Source: Flavobacterium sp. ACN6
GTDB lineage: Bacteria; Bacteroidota; Bacteroidia; Flavobacteriales; Flavobacteriaceae
Direction of reading: 5' to 3'
Assembly (NCBI RefSeq): GCF_002304005.1
Contig: NZ_MRCQ01000009.1
Location: 124,001 to 188,000, forward strand
DNA length: 64,000 bases
The translations under genes and the position numbers were made by a program. Positions 24,699 to 34,693 of this stretch are shown one piece after another (positions within the stretch are counted from its first letter, which is position 1; the number at the start of each line of letters is the position of its first letter). A model generated the notes under the pieces. The model saw only the letters and a program-made list of their open reading frames with translations. It was not told where the DNA came from and did no database searches.

Positions 24699-24801
24699 TT
24701 GTCATTCTAAAGGAGGAACGAAGCATCACACTCGAAACTCGACAAATATTGGCGATTCTCTTTGCGGAATTCCTAGTGTGATTCTTCATTCAGAATGACA
24801 A
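24699..24801. repeat. GTCATTTCGAC-type repeat, degenerate copy
   Basis: The ends TTGTCATTCT and AGAATGACAA are inverted repeats, and the interior shares ATCACACT, TTGGCGATTCT and CTAGTGTGATT with the copy at 21878. The length of 103 bp matches the 105 bp of the intact copy. Confidence 0.75.
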
Positions 24802-24806
24802 ATAAA

Positions 24807-24833
24807 AAAACCGAAGCAAAATACTTCGGTTTT
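24807..24833 (-). terminator. Terminator of the HMG-CoA synthase gene
   Basis: CCGAAG and CTTCGG form a stem flanked by A and T runs on both sides, so it can work in both directions. It lies 40 bases beyond the stop of the minus-strand gene. An ATTCCAA-type repeat (TTGGAATTTGGAATTT) fills the remaining gap. Confidence 0.75.
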
Positions 24834-24872
24834 CTATTGGAATTTGGAATTTCTATATTGGAATTTAAAAAT

Positions 24873-26234
24873 TTAATCAATCCATTTATAATATCTAGCC
24901 CCAATCAAAACAGGAATTTCTTTTTCAATTCGGTCTAAAACCCATTCGTTTTTTGGAGTTCTCACACTTTGTTTTTGTTCTTTTTTATGAAGACTTTCGT
25001 AAGTGTTGAAATCAATTTCTACGCTTTCGGCTAAATTTTCAAAAAGTTTGACATTTTCCAAAGCCGATTTCCATTCGGGTTGAATTGTTCCTTCAAAAAC
25101 TTTCGATTTCGATCCGCTTCCGTAAGCTAAAAAACCGAATTTAGTTCCTGAAATTTCTCTGTTTGTGTCATAAAAATGAGCCAAAGTAGATAACAATCCC
25201 ATGAAAATAGATCCAGTATAAAGGTTTCCAATTAAAGAAGAAGCCAATTCAGCAGGTTGTAATTTCTCAGTTACAAAACTTCTGTAATCATCAGATTTTG
25301 CCACTTCCTTAATTTTAGTCTGATAATCTGCAGGAGCAATATTGTCAGCAATAATTTTCTCGGCGCTGTCTAATGCATAGATTTCAGATAACATTCTGCG
25401 TCCTTGAAAAGAATAAGGCAAATGCATCACAATACTGTGCCAAGTATTGTAAAGAGTTTCGGTTTTGTTTTTTAATTTTTTGAATAAAAAGTAAGCATTA
25501 CGCGTACGATCCATATAACATTGATTTGAATATTGACCATCAAAAACCGGTTGGTCTTTATGGATTTCAATTTCGGCTTCTAAATTATCAAACCAAGAAT
25601 CGTTGTTATTGTTTTTTGTGATGTCGCCTTTAGAAATAGTTCTGTATGGTTTAAAAAAATCAAAAACACCTTTTGTGCTTGTTGCCCAATCATTATCAAA
25701 AGCGATAATTTTTGGATCTGCTGTAATCAACATTGCCACGGCACCGGCACCTTGCGTATATTCTCCACCAGAATTTAAATCGTATTTTGCAAAATCTGTT
25801 GTAACGACAATTGCTTTTTTAGTTGGATTTAATTTTACAAAATCAAGACAGTTTTGCAAAGCGTCAACACCGCCAATACAGGCAAAAGTGAAATCAACAA
25901 CATCACATTCGGCTAAAGAATCTTCACCAAACTTTTGCTCCATTAAGTTAATTAAGTAAGAAGCAATTGGTTTTGAGCTGTCGATACCGCTTTCAGTACC
26001 AACATAGATTCGGCTTATTTCGTTAAGGTTGATTTTGTTATCAGTGATAAGTTTCGTTAAAGCGTTTGCTCCAAAAACAACAGCGTCTTGATGAACGTCT
26101 GGAAAAGTCATTTTTAGCAATCCGAGACCTTTTTCTAATTTTTCGGGTTCAATATTTCTGGCGTCTGCCAAAGTTTTTATGGGTAAATGTATGTTTGCTA
26201 CATCAAAAGAAATAGCATCAATTCCTGTTTTCAT
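24873..26234 (-). CDS. mvaS: Hydroxymethylglutaryl-CoA synthase
   Basis: Condenses acetyl-CoA and acetoacetyl-CoA to HMG-CoA in the mevalonate pathway for isoprenoids, which Flavobacteria use. It is 453 aa with the thiolase-like fold. The catalytic Cys is in VDFTFACIGGVDAL (residue 119), and GIDAISFDVANIHLP at the N-terminus is characteristic. The general-acid Glu region is near YVGTESGIDSSKP. The 347-bp upstream stretch 26235-26581 holds the sdhC promoter and no gene. No other mevalonate gene is nearby. Confidence 0.88.
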   Translation of the reverse strand: MKTGIDAISFDVANIHLPIKTLADARNIEPEKLEKGLGLLKMTFPDVHQDAVVFGANALTKLITDNKINLNEISRIYVGTESGIDSSKPIASYLINLMEQKFGEDSLAECDVVDFTFACIGGVDALQNCLDFVKLNPTKKAIVVTTDFAKYDLNSGGEYTQGAGAVAMLITADPKIIAFDNDWATSTKGVFDFFKPYRTISKGDITKNNNNDSWFDNLEAEIEIHKDQPVFDGQYSNQCYMDRTRNAYFLFKKLKNKTETLYNTWHSIVMHLPYSFQGRRMLSEIYALDSAEKIIADNIAPADYQTKIKEVAKSDDYRSFVTEKLQPAELASSLIGNLYTGSIFMGLLSTLAHFYDTNREISGTKFGFLAYGSGSKSKVFEGTIQPEWKSALENVKLFENLAESVEIDFNTYESLHKKEQKQSVRTPKNEWVLDRIEKEIPVLIGARYYKWID

Positions 26235-26517
26235 TCTTATTTTTTTGAGCCGCTAAAGGTAAAACTATGTTGTGGAATGACAATTTTTTACTTAGACAAA
26301 ATTTATAGGCAGAGACACTTTTGAAGAAAATAAATCAAAACTTTGAATAAAATAACAATATGATAAATTTTTGGTAATCCCGTACGTATTGAAATTGAAG
26401 CAAAACGGCTCTAAAGCAATTTTTTATACTAAATTATTTATTATTAAAAGCAAGCTTGTACGTAAAAATACTTATACGTAGTCTATTTTAAAATCATTAT
26501 AAATAACAGCGAAATGG

Positions 26518-26548
26518 TTGTAGTTCTTTTGTAATTGCGTTATTTTTG
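26518..26548 (+). promoter_or_regulatory. Promoter of the sdh operon
   Basis: TTG at 26518-26520 and TATTTTTG at 26541-26548 are 20 bp apart, matching the Bacteroidota promoter pattern. The leader to the sdhC ATG is about 27 bases. Confidence 0.65.
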
Positions 26549-26581
26549 TCTAATTTTTTAAAACAAACTACTTAAACACTT

Positions 26582-27247
26582 ATGGCACAATCTGCACTAT
26601 TGAATGCTTCCATCTTAAAGAAAGTAGCTATGGCTCTTTCGGGAATATTCTTAATCACGTTTTTAGCGCTGCATGTTTCCTTAAATTTCATTTCTATTAT
26701 TAGTGAAGACGTTTTTAATGAAGCTTCTCACTTTATGGGATACAATCCGCTAATACAATATGTAATGCAGCCAGTTTTGGCATTCGGGGTAATTTTCCAT
26801 TTCATAATGGGATTTGTACTTACGGCTCAAAACAGCGCGGCACGACCAATTGCATATGCAAAATACAATGGAGCAGCAAATGCTTCTTGGAGTTCTAGAA
26901 ATATGATTATTTCTGGATTGGTTATTTTAGCATTCTTAGGATTGCATTTTTATGATTTTTGGTTTCCTGAAGTTAACTATAAATATATAGCAGGAGAGGT
27001 ACCAAATGCTACAAGGTATTATGGGGAGTTAGTTCACAAATTTCACGATCCAATTCGTACAGCATTGTACTGTGTGTCTTTTGTCCTTTTAGGATTCCAC
27101 TTATGGCACGGGTTTGCATCTTCTCTTCAATCTGTAGGGATGCACAATAAATATTCAAGATTTTTAGCAAAAGTAGGTTATGGGTTCGCAGTTGTTGTTC
27201 CGGCTGCTTTCGTAATTATCGCATTATTTCATCATTTCAATAATTAA
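26582..27247 (+). CDS. sdhC: Succinate dehydrogenase cytochrome b subunit
   Basis: A membrane anchor of the single-subunit, b-type (diheme) succinate:menaquinone oxidoreductase. It is 221 aa with five hydrophobic helices and conserved His positions in [34 protein letters not shown] and LGFHLWHG that can ligate two hemes. It starts the sdhCAB operon, with sdhA 11 bp downstream. Confidence 0.93.
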   Translation: MAQSALLNASILKKVAMALSGIFLITFLALHVSLNFISIISEDVFNEASHFMGYNPLIQYVMQPVLAFGVIFHFIMGFVLTAQNSAARPIAYAKYNGAANASWSSRNMIISGLVILAFLGLHFYDFWFPEVNYKYIAGEVPNATRYYGELVHKFHDPIRTALYCVSFVLLGFHLWHGFASSLQSVGMHNKYSRFLAKVGYGFAVVVPAAFVIIALFHHFNN

Positions 27248-27258
27248 TATCAATTATA

Positions 27259-29259
27259 ATGGCATTAGATTCAAAAATTCCAAATGGTCCTATAGCGGAT
27301 AAATGGACAAATTATAAAGATCATATTAATTTAGTAAATCCTGCTAACAAGCGTAATTTAGATATTATTGTAGTTGGTACAGGTTTGGCTGGAGGTTCTG
27401 CTGCTGCTACTCTGGCTGAGTTAGGATATAACGTAAAAGCATTTTGTTTCCAAGATTCTCCGCGTCGTGCGCACTCTATTGCGGCACAAGGAGGTATCAA
27501 CGCAGCAAAAAATTATAAAGGTGACGGTGACTCAGTTTACAGATTGTTCTACGATACTGTAAAAGGTGGTGACTACCGTGCACGTGAGGCAAACGTTCAC
27601 CGTTTGGCTGAAGTTTCTGCTAATATTATTGACCAATGTGTGGCTCAAGGGGTGCCATTGGCTCGTGAATATGGCGGACTTTTAGATAACCGTTCTTTTG
27701 GAGGAACTTTGGTTTCTCGTACATTTTATGCACAAGGGCAAACTGGACAACAGTTATTGTTAGGAGCTTATTCTGCAATGAACCGTCAAATTGGTCGTGG
27801 AAAAATTAAAATGTACAACCGTCACGAAATGCTTGACATTGTAATCGTTGATGGAAAAGCGAGAGGTATTATCGCTCGTAACTTAATCACTGGAGAAATA
27901 GAAAGACATTCTGCTCACGCGGTAGTAGTTGGTTCTGGAGGATACGGAAACGTATTTTTCCTTTCAACAAATGCTATGGGAAGTAACGCAACAGCAGCTT
28001 GGAAAATTCATAAAAAAGGAGCGTTTTTCGCAAATCCTTGCTACACACAAATTCACCCAACATGTATTCCGGTTTCAGGAGATCACCAGTCAAAACTGAC
28101 TTTGATGTCTGAATCTTTGCGTAATGACGGTCGTATTTGGGTTCCTGCAAAATTAGAAGATGCTCAGGCAATTCGTGAAGGAAAGAAAAAAGCAACTGAT
28201 TTAGCTGAAGCGGATAGAGATTATTTCTTAGAAAGAAGATATCCTGCATTTGGTAACTTAGTTCCTCGTGACGTTGCGTCTCGTGCAGCTAAAGAAAGAT
28301 GTGATGCTGGTTTTGGAGTTAACAAAACAGGTGAAGCAGTTTACTTAGATTTCGCAGCGGCAATTAAGCGTTACGGAACTGAAGATGCTTACGTAAAAGG
28401 TTTAGATGATAAAGATGCTGCTTTGGTAACAAAATTAGGAGCTGCAATCGTGAAAAGTAAATACGGAAACTTATTCCAAATGTATTACAAAATCGTTGAT
28501 GAGGATCCTTATACAACACCAATGATGATTTACCCAGCGGTTCACTACACAATGGGAGGAACTTGGGTTGATTATAACTTGATGACTACAATTCCTGGAT
28601 GTTTCTCAATTGGAGAATCTAATTTCTCTGATCACGGAGCAAACAGACTTGGAGCTTCTGCTTTAATGCAAGGTTTAGCTGATGGATATTTCGTATTACC
28701 TTATACTATTGGAGATTATTTAGCTCCAGATATTAAAATGGGAGAAATTTCAACAGATTTACCAGAATTCGTTGAAGCTGAGAAAGCAGTTGTTGATCAA
28801 ATTAATAAATTTATCAATAATAACGGTAAACATTCTGTAGATTATTTCCACAAAAAATTAGGAAAAATCATGTGGGATAAAGTAGGTATGGCTCGTAATG
28901 CTAAAGGTTTAAATGAAGCTATCGAGGAAATTGCTGCTTTACGTGAAGAGTTTTATAAAGATGTAAAAGTTCCTGGAAGCGCTTTCGAATTTAATCAGGA
29001 ATTAGAAAAAGCGACTCGTGTTGCCGATTTCTTAGAATTAGGAGAATTGTTCGCGAAAGATGCTTTACACCGTAACGAATCTTGTGGTGGTCACTTCCGT
29101 GAGGAATACCAAACAGAAGAAGGAGAAGCACTTCGTGATGATGATAACTTTGCATACGTTGCAGCTTGGGAATACAAAGGAAAACCAAGTGATGCCGTAT
29201 TACACAAAGAACCTCTTAATTACGAAAACATTAAATTAGTTCAAAGAAGCTATAAATAA
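27259..29259 (+). CDS. sdhA: Succinate dehydrogenase/fumarate reductase flavoprotein
   Basis: Catalytic subunit oxidising succinate to fumarate in the TCA cycle and respiratory chain. It is 666 aa. The FAD dinucleotide-binding motif [11 protein letters not shown] is at about residue 39, and the His that binds FAD covalently is in [11 protein letters not shown] (His72). The Arg/His substrate site is in [10 protein letters not shown] and in the later region around [15 protein letters not shown]. The length and motifs match the b-type (FrdA-like) group of Bacteroidota. It is co-transcribed with sdhC and sdhB. Confidence 0.97.
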   Translation: MALDSKIPNGPIADKWTNYKDHINLVNPANKRNLDIIVVGTGLAGGSAAATLAELGYNVKAFCFQDSPRRAHSIAAQGGINAAKNYKGDGDSVYRLFYDTVKGGDYRAREANVHRLAEVSANIIDQCVAQGVPLAREYGGLLDNRSFGGTLVSRTFYAQGQTGQQLLLGAYSAMNRQIGRGKIKMYNRHEMLDIVIVDGKARGIIARNLITGEIERHSAHAVVVGSGGYGNVFFLSTNAMGSNATAAWKIHKKGAFFANPCYTQIHPTCIPVSGDHQSKLTLMSESLRNDGRIWVPAKLEDAQAIREGKKKATDLAEADRDYFLERRYPAFGNLVPRDVASRAAKERCDAGFGVNKTGEAVYLDFAAAIKRYGTEDAYVKGLDDKDAALVTKLGAAIVKSKYGNLFQMYYKIVDEDPYTTPMMIYPAVHYTMGGTWVDYNLMTTIPGCFSIGESNFSDHGANRLGASALMQGLADGYFVLPYTIGDYLAPDIKMGEISTDLPEFVEAEKAVVDQINKFINNNGKHSVDYFHKKLGKIMWDKVGMARNAKGLNEAIEEIAALREEFYKDVKVPGSAFEFNQELEKATRVADFLELGELFAKDALHRNESCGGHFREEYQTEEGEALRDDDNFAYVAAWEYKGKPSDAVLHKEPLNYENIKLVQRSYK

Positions 29260-29266
29260 GAAATTG

Positions 29267-29329
29267 GTCGAAAGTCCAAAGTCTTAAAGTCAAAAGACAA
29301 AATGTCTCAAGCGACTTCCGACTTTCGAC
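29267..29329 (+). repeat. Intercistronic inverted repeat between sdhA and sdhB
   Basis: GTCGAAAGTC (29267-29276) is inverted as GACTTTCGAC (29320-29329), and AAAGTC-like words repeat inside. It could form an mRNA hairpin that adjusts the sdhB level or stability, or be a dispersed repeat. Confidence 0.7.
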
Positions 29330-29354
29330 TCTATGACTTTCAAACTAAAACGGT

Positions 29355-30101
29355 ATGAAACTTACATTAAAAATATGGCGTCAAAAAAACGCCCAAGATA
29401 AAGGAGGGATTGTAGAATATCCTATCGATGGAATCGAACCAGATATGTCTTTCCTTGAAATGCTTGACGTTCTTAACGAACAATTAATCAACAAAGGAGA
29501 AGAGCCTGTAGCATTTGACCACGATTGTCGTGAAGGAATCTGCGGAATGTGTTCTTTGTTTATTAACGGAGAAGCGCACGGACCAGACAGAGGAGTTACA
29601 ACTTGTCAATTACACATGCGTATGTTTAAAGATGGTGATACGATTTTTATCGAGCCATTTAGAGCAAAAGCTTTCCCTGTAATTAAAGATTTAGTGGTTG
29701 ACAGAAGTTCTTTTGACAGAATTCAACACGCTGGTGGATTTATCTCTGTAAACACTTCAGGAAATACAATCGATGCGAATACGATTCCAGTCAACAAACA
29801 TGATGCAGATAAATCATTTGATGCTGCTGCTTGTATTGGTTGCGGAGCTTGTGTTGCAACTTGTAAAAACTCTTCAGCAATGTTATTCGTTTCTGCAAAA
29901 GTTTCTCAATATGCATTATTACCACAAGGTAAAGTTGAAGCAGTTGACCGTGTATTAAACATGGTTCACCAAATGGATTTAGAAGGTTTCGGAAACTGTA
30001 CAAATACAGGAGCTTGCGAAATCGAATGTCCAAAAGGAATTTCACTTGAGAATATCGCACGTATGAACCGTGAGTATTTAGCAGCAAGTTTAAAAGGGTA
30101 A
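29355..30101 (+). CDS. sdhB: Succinate dehydrogenase iron-sulfur subunit
   Basis: Carries electrons from FAD to the membrane quinone site. The 248-aa protein has an N-terminal plant-type ferredoxin domain with [2Fe-2S] ligands in [11 protein letters not shown] and TTCQLH (Cys58, 63, 66, 84). The C-terminal part has two further cluster motifs, [11 protein letters not shown] and [14 protein letters not shown]. The start ATG is 96 bp after the sdhA stop, an unusually large gap filled by a hairpin. A strong terminator follows. Confidence 0.96.
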   Translation: MKLTLKIWRQKNAQDKGGIVEYPIDGIEPDMSFLEMLDVLNEQLINKGEEPVAFDHDCREGICGMCSLFINGEAHGPDRGVTTCQLHMRMFKDGDTIFIEPFRAKAFPVIKDLVVDRSSFDRIQHAGGFISVNTSGNTIDANTIPVNKHDADKSFDAAACIGCGACVATCKNSSAMLFVSAKVSQYALLPQGKVEAVDRVLNMVHQMDLEGFGNCTNTGACEIECPKGISLENIARMNREYLAASLKG

Positions 30102-30123
30102 TTTATCTTTTTTATATACAATC

Positions 30124-30159
30124 AAGGAGCTTTCTCAAAAGGATAGCTCCTTTTTTTTT
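30124..30159 (+). terminator. Terminator of the sdh operon
   Basis: AAGGAGCT and AGCTCCTT form an 8-bp perfect stem followed by nine T. Confidence 0.9.
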
Positions 30160-30214
30160 GGGTAAGCTTCGGAGAAGCGAAATATTTATAGCTAAGAATA
30201 AAGTTTATAATATA

Positions 30215-30276
30215 AAGCTCCAGCGGAGCGACATATTTTTTGCAATTTACAACATATGTCGCTCCGCTGGAGCTTT
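30215..30276. repeat. GCTCCAGCGGAGC inverted repeat with 23-bp arms
   Basis: Perfect arms at 30215-30237 and 30254-30276 with a 16-base loop. Each arm contains the inner palindrome GCTCCAGCGGAGC. Weaker relatives lie alongside at about 30163-30190 (AGCTTCGGAGAAGCG) and 30308-30330 (ACCCCGCTGGGATTT). It is part of a GC-rich dispersed family set in AT-rich DNA; no gene is present in 30160-30386. Confidence 0.9.
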
Positions 30277-30386
30277 TTCTATATGTCTTATTATCTATAA
30301 ATATTGTACCCCGCTGGGATTTTTGCGAATAGAATAATTCTGTCCAATCAAAAGAGTTATTCTTTTAATCAAGCCCTTTATTATTT

Positions 30387-32681
30387 CTACTCATGATATA
30401 ATTGCGAAGCTGTGATTTCTTCTTTCTTTTGACCTTCTTTCTGAATAAAGCAGTTTAAAATTGTACCGCCTGTCAAGTCAAAGTAGCTGATGTTGAGTTT
30501 ATGAAAACCTTTTTCCAATTTAACAGCCCTATAAGCTTCATTCGCCCAATGAATGCCGTCATTATTTACAATTAACTCGTCATCTATAAAAAGCTTTGAT
30601 CCGTCGTCTGAAAGCGTTGAAAAAGTGTAATTTCCTGTTTCTTGAATAAAGATATATCCGCTGAATTTTAAACCTATATAACGCTCTAATTTCGTTTTCC
30701 ATTTTTCAGCACTTATTTTGCCTTCTAAAATGCCAGAATTAACAGGTTTTGAAAGTTCTAAATCCTGAACTTGCTTAAATGTGCCTGTGAAATATTCATA
30801 TTTCAAACCATTTTTCTTCGGCTGAATGTCTAAATCGGGTTTCAAATCTGGATTGCGAACAATGATTTTGTTAATTGAACTTCTTTTGCCGCTTTCGCTG
30901 ATTTGAATCGTTTTGATGATTCTGTATTCTCCTTTTGGAATATGTATCGCTATAGGTTTTTGGTATAATTCTGCCGTTTCATCAGGATTATAACCGTCAA
31001 TAGTATAAAAAATCTTTCCGTTTTTTATAGTCGGTTTTAAATCCAAAAGGTACTTTGATGCAATTAATGCCGCTTCATCGGAACCAAAAGGTGTCGGAAC
31101 TTTATACAATCGATTTTCCAATTCCAGTTTCTCTAGATGATATGGTAATTGATTTTGAATAAAATGGTTATAATTTTTATTCGGAGTTTCGGTCCAAGCG
31201 ATTTCTGCTAAAGCGAAAATTCTTGGATACAGCATATAATTTAATTTTGCAGGACTAGTCAAATATTCCGACCAAAGATTGGCCTGAACTCCAATAATAT
31301 ACTTTTGCTCCTCAACACTTAAACTGTCGACGGGAGTTGGATTGTAATTGTAAACTTTATCTAAAGTGCTCAATCTTCCAACTGTAAGCGGTTCGTTTGG
31401 CGAATACCCTTGATTGTAATCAAAATATACGGTGCCTTCTGGAGTCATCACAACGGGATGTTTCAATTTTGCAGCATGAATCCCGCCCGATTCTCCACGC
31501 CAAGACATAACTGCTGCATTTGGCGCAAGGCCGCCTTCCAGAATTTCGTCCCAGCCAAAAATCTGTCTTCCATTGGCATTTAAGAATTTTTCAATTCTTT
31601 TAATGAAATAACTCTGCAATTCGTGTTCCTCTTTCAAGCCTAAAGCTGCAATTCGTTTTTGGCAGTTTGGGCAGACCTTCCATCTGGTTTTTGGGCATTC
31701 GTCTCCGCCGACATGAATGTTTTTACTTGGAAACAATGCCATTACTTCCGTTAAAACGTCTTCTAAAAAAGTAAAAGTTTCCTCTTTTCCTGCGCAGAAA
31801 ACATCTTCAAAAACACCCCAAGATTCTACAACTTTATAATTTCGATCTGGAAAACAGGCCAGATTTGGGTAAGCTGTTATTGCTGCAGAAGCGTGTCCCG
31901 GCATTTCGATTTCTGGAATAATATTCACATAATTTTCTTCCGCAAATTTTACTACCTCTTTGATTTCTTCTTGAGTATAAAAACTACCATATGGATTTCC
32001 GTCAAAGAAAAATGGTGCTCTTTCGAATTTATTTCCCACTAATGTCTGTGCTCTTTTTGAACCGATTTCGGTAAGTTGTGGATACTTTTTGATTTCAATT
32101 CTCCAGCCTTGATCGTCTGTTAGATGCCAATGAAAGTTGTTTAATTTATAGCTGGACATTTGTCTGATAAAATCTTTTATAACAGCAACAGAGAAAAAAT
32201 GTCGGGAGACGTCTAAATGCAGGCCTCGGTAAGAATATCGGGGTTGATCTTCGATATTTATGCAAGGAAGTTTTATTTCGCCGCCTGAAATTTTATTTGG
32301 AAGAAGCTGTAGTAAAGTTTGTACCGCATAAAATAGTCCTTCTTCTTTTCCAGCAACAGTAATTTTGTTCGAAGTAATTTCAATTTTATACGCTTCTTTT
32401 GAATTGAAATTTACATTCGTATTAAATTCAACTTTGATATTTGATTTCTTGGAAGCGGTTGGAGAATTGAATGCGGATTCTAAAATTTTAGCCGATTTGA
32501 ATTCCTTTTCGCTGTAATTTTTATTTATAAAACTGACTTGAATTTTTCCATTTACGCGAATGCTGTCTCCTGTTAATTTATACGAATTTGGTGCTGGAAT
32601 TATAGTTTTGTTTTCTGGAAGATTTTGAGCACTTCCGTTTAAAAAAGACAGCGTAAAAAGTAAAAGAAGAAATTTTTTCAT
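30387..32681 (-). CDS. Secreted beta-N-acetylhexosaminidase (GH20) with PA14 domain
   Basis: Removes terminal GlcNAc/GalNAc from glycans such as chitin fragments or peptidoglycan-derived sugars. It is 764 aa: signal peptide (cleavage after NGSAQ), GH20b N-terminal domain (about 25-145) and GH20 barrel (about 148-500). The catalytic Asp-Glu pair is in HVGGDECPKTRW (Asp327-Glu328). A C-terminal PA14-like carbohydrate-binding domain (about 625-760) carries YFTGTF and FSTLSDDGSKLFIDD. It is divergent from the DeoR gene, which may regulate it. Confidence 0.93.
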   Translation of the reverse strand: MKKFLLLLFTLSFLNGSAQNLPENKTIIPAPNSYKLTGDSIRVNGKIQVSFINKNYSEKEFKSAKILESAFNSPTASKKSNIKVEFNTNVNFNSKEAYKIEITSNKITVAGKEEGLFYAVQTLLQLLPNKISGGEIKLPCINIEDQPRYSYRGLHLDVSRHFFSVAVIKDFIRQMSSYKLNNFHWHLTDDQGWRIEIKKYPQLTEIGSKRAQTLVGNKFERAPFFFDGNPYGSFYTQEEIKEVVKFAEENYVNIIPEIEMPGHASAAITAYPNLACFPDRNYKVVESWGVFEDVFCAGKEETFTFLEDVLTEVMALFPSKNIHVGGDECPKTRWKVCPNCQKRIAALGLKEEHELQSYFIKRIEKFLNANGRQIFGWDEILEGGLAPNAAVMSWRGESGGIHAAKLKHPVVMTPEGTVYFDYNQGYSPNEPLTVGRLSTLDKVYNYNPTPVDSLSVEEQKYIIGVQANLWSEYLTSPAKLNYMLYPRIFALAEIAWTETPNKNYNHFIQNQLPYHLEKLELENRLYKVPTPFGSDEAALIASKYLLDLKPTIKNGKIFYTIDGYNPDETAELYQKPIAIHIPKGEYRIIKTIQISESGKRSSINKIIVRNPDLKPDLDIQPKKNGLKYEYFTGTFKQVQDLELSKPVNSGILEGKISAEKWKTKLERYIGLKFSGYIFIQETGNYTFSTLSDDGSKLFIDDELIVNNDGIHWANEAYRAVKLEKGFHKLNISYFDLTGGTILNCFIQKEGQKKEEITASQLYHE

Positions 32682-32808
32682 AAGAGAAAAACTTTAGATT
32701 TTAGTAAAAAGGAATTTTAAAGATAGATAAAAGGTCTTAAAACGTAATTATTTAGAATTTTTATTGTCAATAGAGCTTTTGGTTTCGATGAATTATTACT
32801 GAAATGTT

Positions 32809-32816
32809 TATTTTTG
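32809..32816 (+). promoter_or_regulatory. -7 element of the DeoR gene
   Basis: TATTTTTG fits TAnnTTTG 23 bases before the ATG. The 157-bp divergent region 32682-32838 is shared with the GH20 gene. No clear operator is visible in it. Confidence 0.5.
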
Positions 32817-32838
32817 TAAATAGAAAAAAACAATCGGC

Positions 32839-33615
32839 ATGAGCACAGAAAATGAAGTTTTAAATTACAGTAAGGAAGAACGTAAAAATCATATTCTAAA
32901 AGAGATCAATCTGCACACACGTGTGAGTTTTGAAACTCTTTCTGCTAAGCTTGGCGTTTCAGAAGATACTGTACGCCGTGATATTAATGAACTTGATGCT
33001 GATTTACTTTTAATTAAGGTAAAAGGCGGTGCGATGACTAAAGGTTATCATTATTCTTCGTCGAACCAGACTTATGCTGTCGAAGCAAAACAGGTTATTG
33101 CGCAAAAAGCGGTCGGCCTTCTTCATGACGGAATGGTTTTAATCGTTGATGGAGGAACTACCATTCGCGAATTCATTCGATTAATTCCGAACGACCTTAA
33201 TTTGACCGTTTTTACTATTACTGCTTTAACAGCGGTACAACTTTTAGATAAACCAAATATCAAAACCATCATGATTGGTGGCAGCATTTCTTCATACAGT
33301 CAAATGTGTGTGAGCGGAGAAGCTTTTCATCAATTGGCTAACATAAAAGCAGATCTTTTGGTTCTTGGAACAAATGCTTTAGATATAGATGGCGGTTATT
33401 CTGATTCTGACTGGGAAACGGTTCAGGTTAAAAAAGCAATGATTCAGGCGTCTAAAAAAACAGCGGTTTTAACGATTACAGAGAAATTAAATACGGTTCT
33501 TAAAATGAAAATCGCTAGTTTGTCTGAGATAAATTATGTTATTACCGAAGAAGAACCAAATGATAAAAAACTAAAATCATACAAAGAAAACTTTCCAAGT
33601 CTGACTGTAATTTAA
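32839..33615 (+). CDS. DeoR/GlpR-family transcriptional regulator
   Basis: A 258-aa regulator. The N-terminal DeoR winged helix (about residues 15-70) shows RKNHILKEINLHTRVSFETL and LGVSEDTVRRDINELD. The C-terminal sugar-phosphate-isomerase-like sensor domain has VDGGTTIREF and LGTNALDIDGGYSD. DeoR proteins usually repress sugar or amino-sugar catabolism until a phosphorylated intermediate binds. Its stop overlaps the convergent dipeptidase gene by 4 bp. It is flanked by GH20 and a catabolic cluster; the direct repeats at 37855-37889 are a candidate target. Confidence 0.9.
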   Translation: MSTENEVLNYSKEERKNHILKEINLHTRVSFETLSAKLGVSEDTVRRDINELDADLLLIKVKGGAMTKGYHYSSSNQTYAVEAKQVIAQKAVGLLHDGMVLIVDGGTTIREFIRLIPNDLNLTVFTITALTAVQLLDKPNIKTIMIGGSISSYSQMCVSGEAFHQLANIKADLLVLGTNALDIDGGYSDSDWETVQVKKAMIQASKKTAVLTITEKLNTVLKMKIASLSEINYVITEEEPNDKKLKSYKENFPSLTVI

Positions 33616-34682
33616 TCCCAATTCTTTACTAGAAAATCAATCCAATTTTGATGAAAGATCTTTTTTAAATCTTCATCAGCATAACCATGATTTTTAAATA
33701 GCAATACCAACTTTTGCAAGTCAGCAATGGTGTCTAAATCGTATGGACATTGTTCAGTTCCAAAAGCGCCGTCAAGATCAGAACCAATGCCGATATGATT
33801 GGCATTTCCGGCAAGCTGGCAAATGTGATCCATGTGTCTAAAAGCGGTTTCCAGACTGCAGTTCATTTTCTTCGGATCAGAAATGCCTCTTTCCCAATTC
33901 GGAACCATCATCCAAGCGTCTAAAGCGCCTCCAATAACCCCTCCTCTCGAAACCAAAGCTTTAATCATTTCATCACTGTATTGACGATTATGATTGACTA
34001 ATGCCCTGCAATTGTTATGGCTTGCCCAAACGGCGCCGTTAAAATGATCCAAAGCCTGCCAAAAAGCGTCATCGCATAAATGGGTTGCATCGAGAATAAT
34101 GTTCAAACGCTCCATTTCTTTTAGTAAATCAATACCGTTTTGATTCATTTTTCCAGTTGCATCGGTTCCGTTTGCATATCTTCCAGGGCCGTAATGTGCG
34201 GGACCAACAGCTCTTAATCCGTAATTATAGGCTTTTTCCAAATAAGAAATATCAACAATTGAGTCGGCTCCTTCCAAACTCAAAATATATCCAATTGGTT
34301 TATTGTCGTTTGGAGTTCCGTCGTTCCATAAATCAAAATGTTTTAAGAGTGATTTTTTGTCTGTAATTGACGTCAGTTCTCCCGCTTCTTCCATCGCTTT
34401 GTACCAAGCGATTTGTCCTTGAGTCTGCGCCCAAGCTTGTTCTGGCGAATTCCATCCTGGAATTATACTATCTGGTTTTACAAATCGTGCAATTTGAGTC
34501 GCAACTACAATGCCGATATTGCCGCGACGAAGATCAGGAAAAGAAACCGTTGCACGCTCGCGGTCTGGTTTGTCTGTCATTCCTTTTTCTAACCGGCGTA
34601 AAGTTGTAACATTGTTTCTCAAATCCCGATTCCATTCCATCGCATTCATGCTGAGATCTAAATGAGCGTCTAGTATAAACAT
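33612..34682 (-). CDS. Membrane dipeptidase (M19, renal dipeptidase family)
   Basis: A zinc dipeptidase. Many bacterial members cleave dipeptides with a C-terminal D-residue. The 356-aa protein has the dinuclear metal motif DAHLDLS (His7, Asp9), bridging Glu in LSLEGADSI, His in DATHLCD, ASHNNC and the late GIGSDLDGAFGTE. No signal peptide is visible, so it acts in the cytosol. It ends a minus-strand cluster after the D-serine dehydratase-like gene, 11 bp apart, which suggests release of D-amino acids from dipeptides. Confidence 0.88.
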   Translation of the reverse strand: MFILDAHLDLSMNAMEWNRDLRNNVTTLRRLEKGMTDKPDRERATVSFPDLRRGNIGIVVATQIARFVKPDSIIPGWNSPEQAWAQTQGQIAWYKAMEEAGELTSITDKKSLLKHFDLWNDGTPNDNKPIGYILSLEGADSIVDISYLEKAYNYGLRAVGPAHYGPGRYANGTDATGKMNQNGIDLLKEMERLNIILDATHLCDDAFWQALDHFNGAVWASHNNCRALVNHNRQYSDEMIKALVSRGGVIGGALDAWMMVPNWERGISDPKKMNCSLETAFRHMDHICQLAGNANHIGIGSDLDGAFGTEQCPYDLDTIADLQKLVLLFKNHGYADEDLKKIFHQNWIDFLVKNWD

Positions 34683-34693
34683 AGCGTTTTAAT

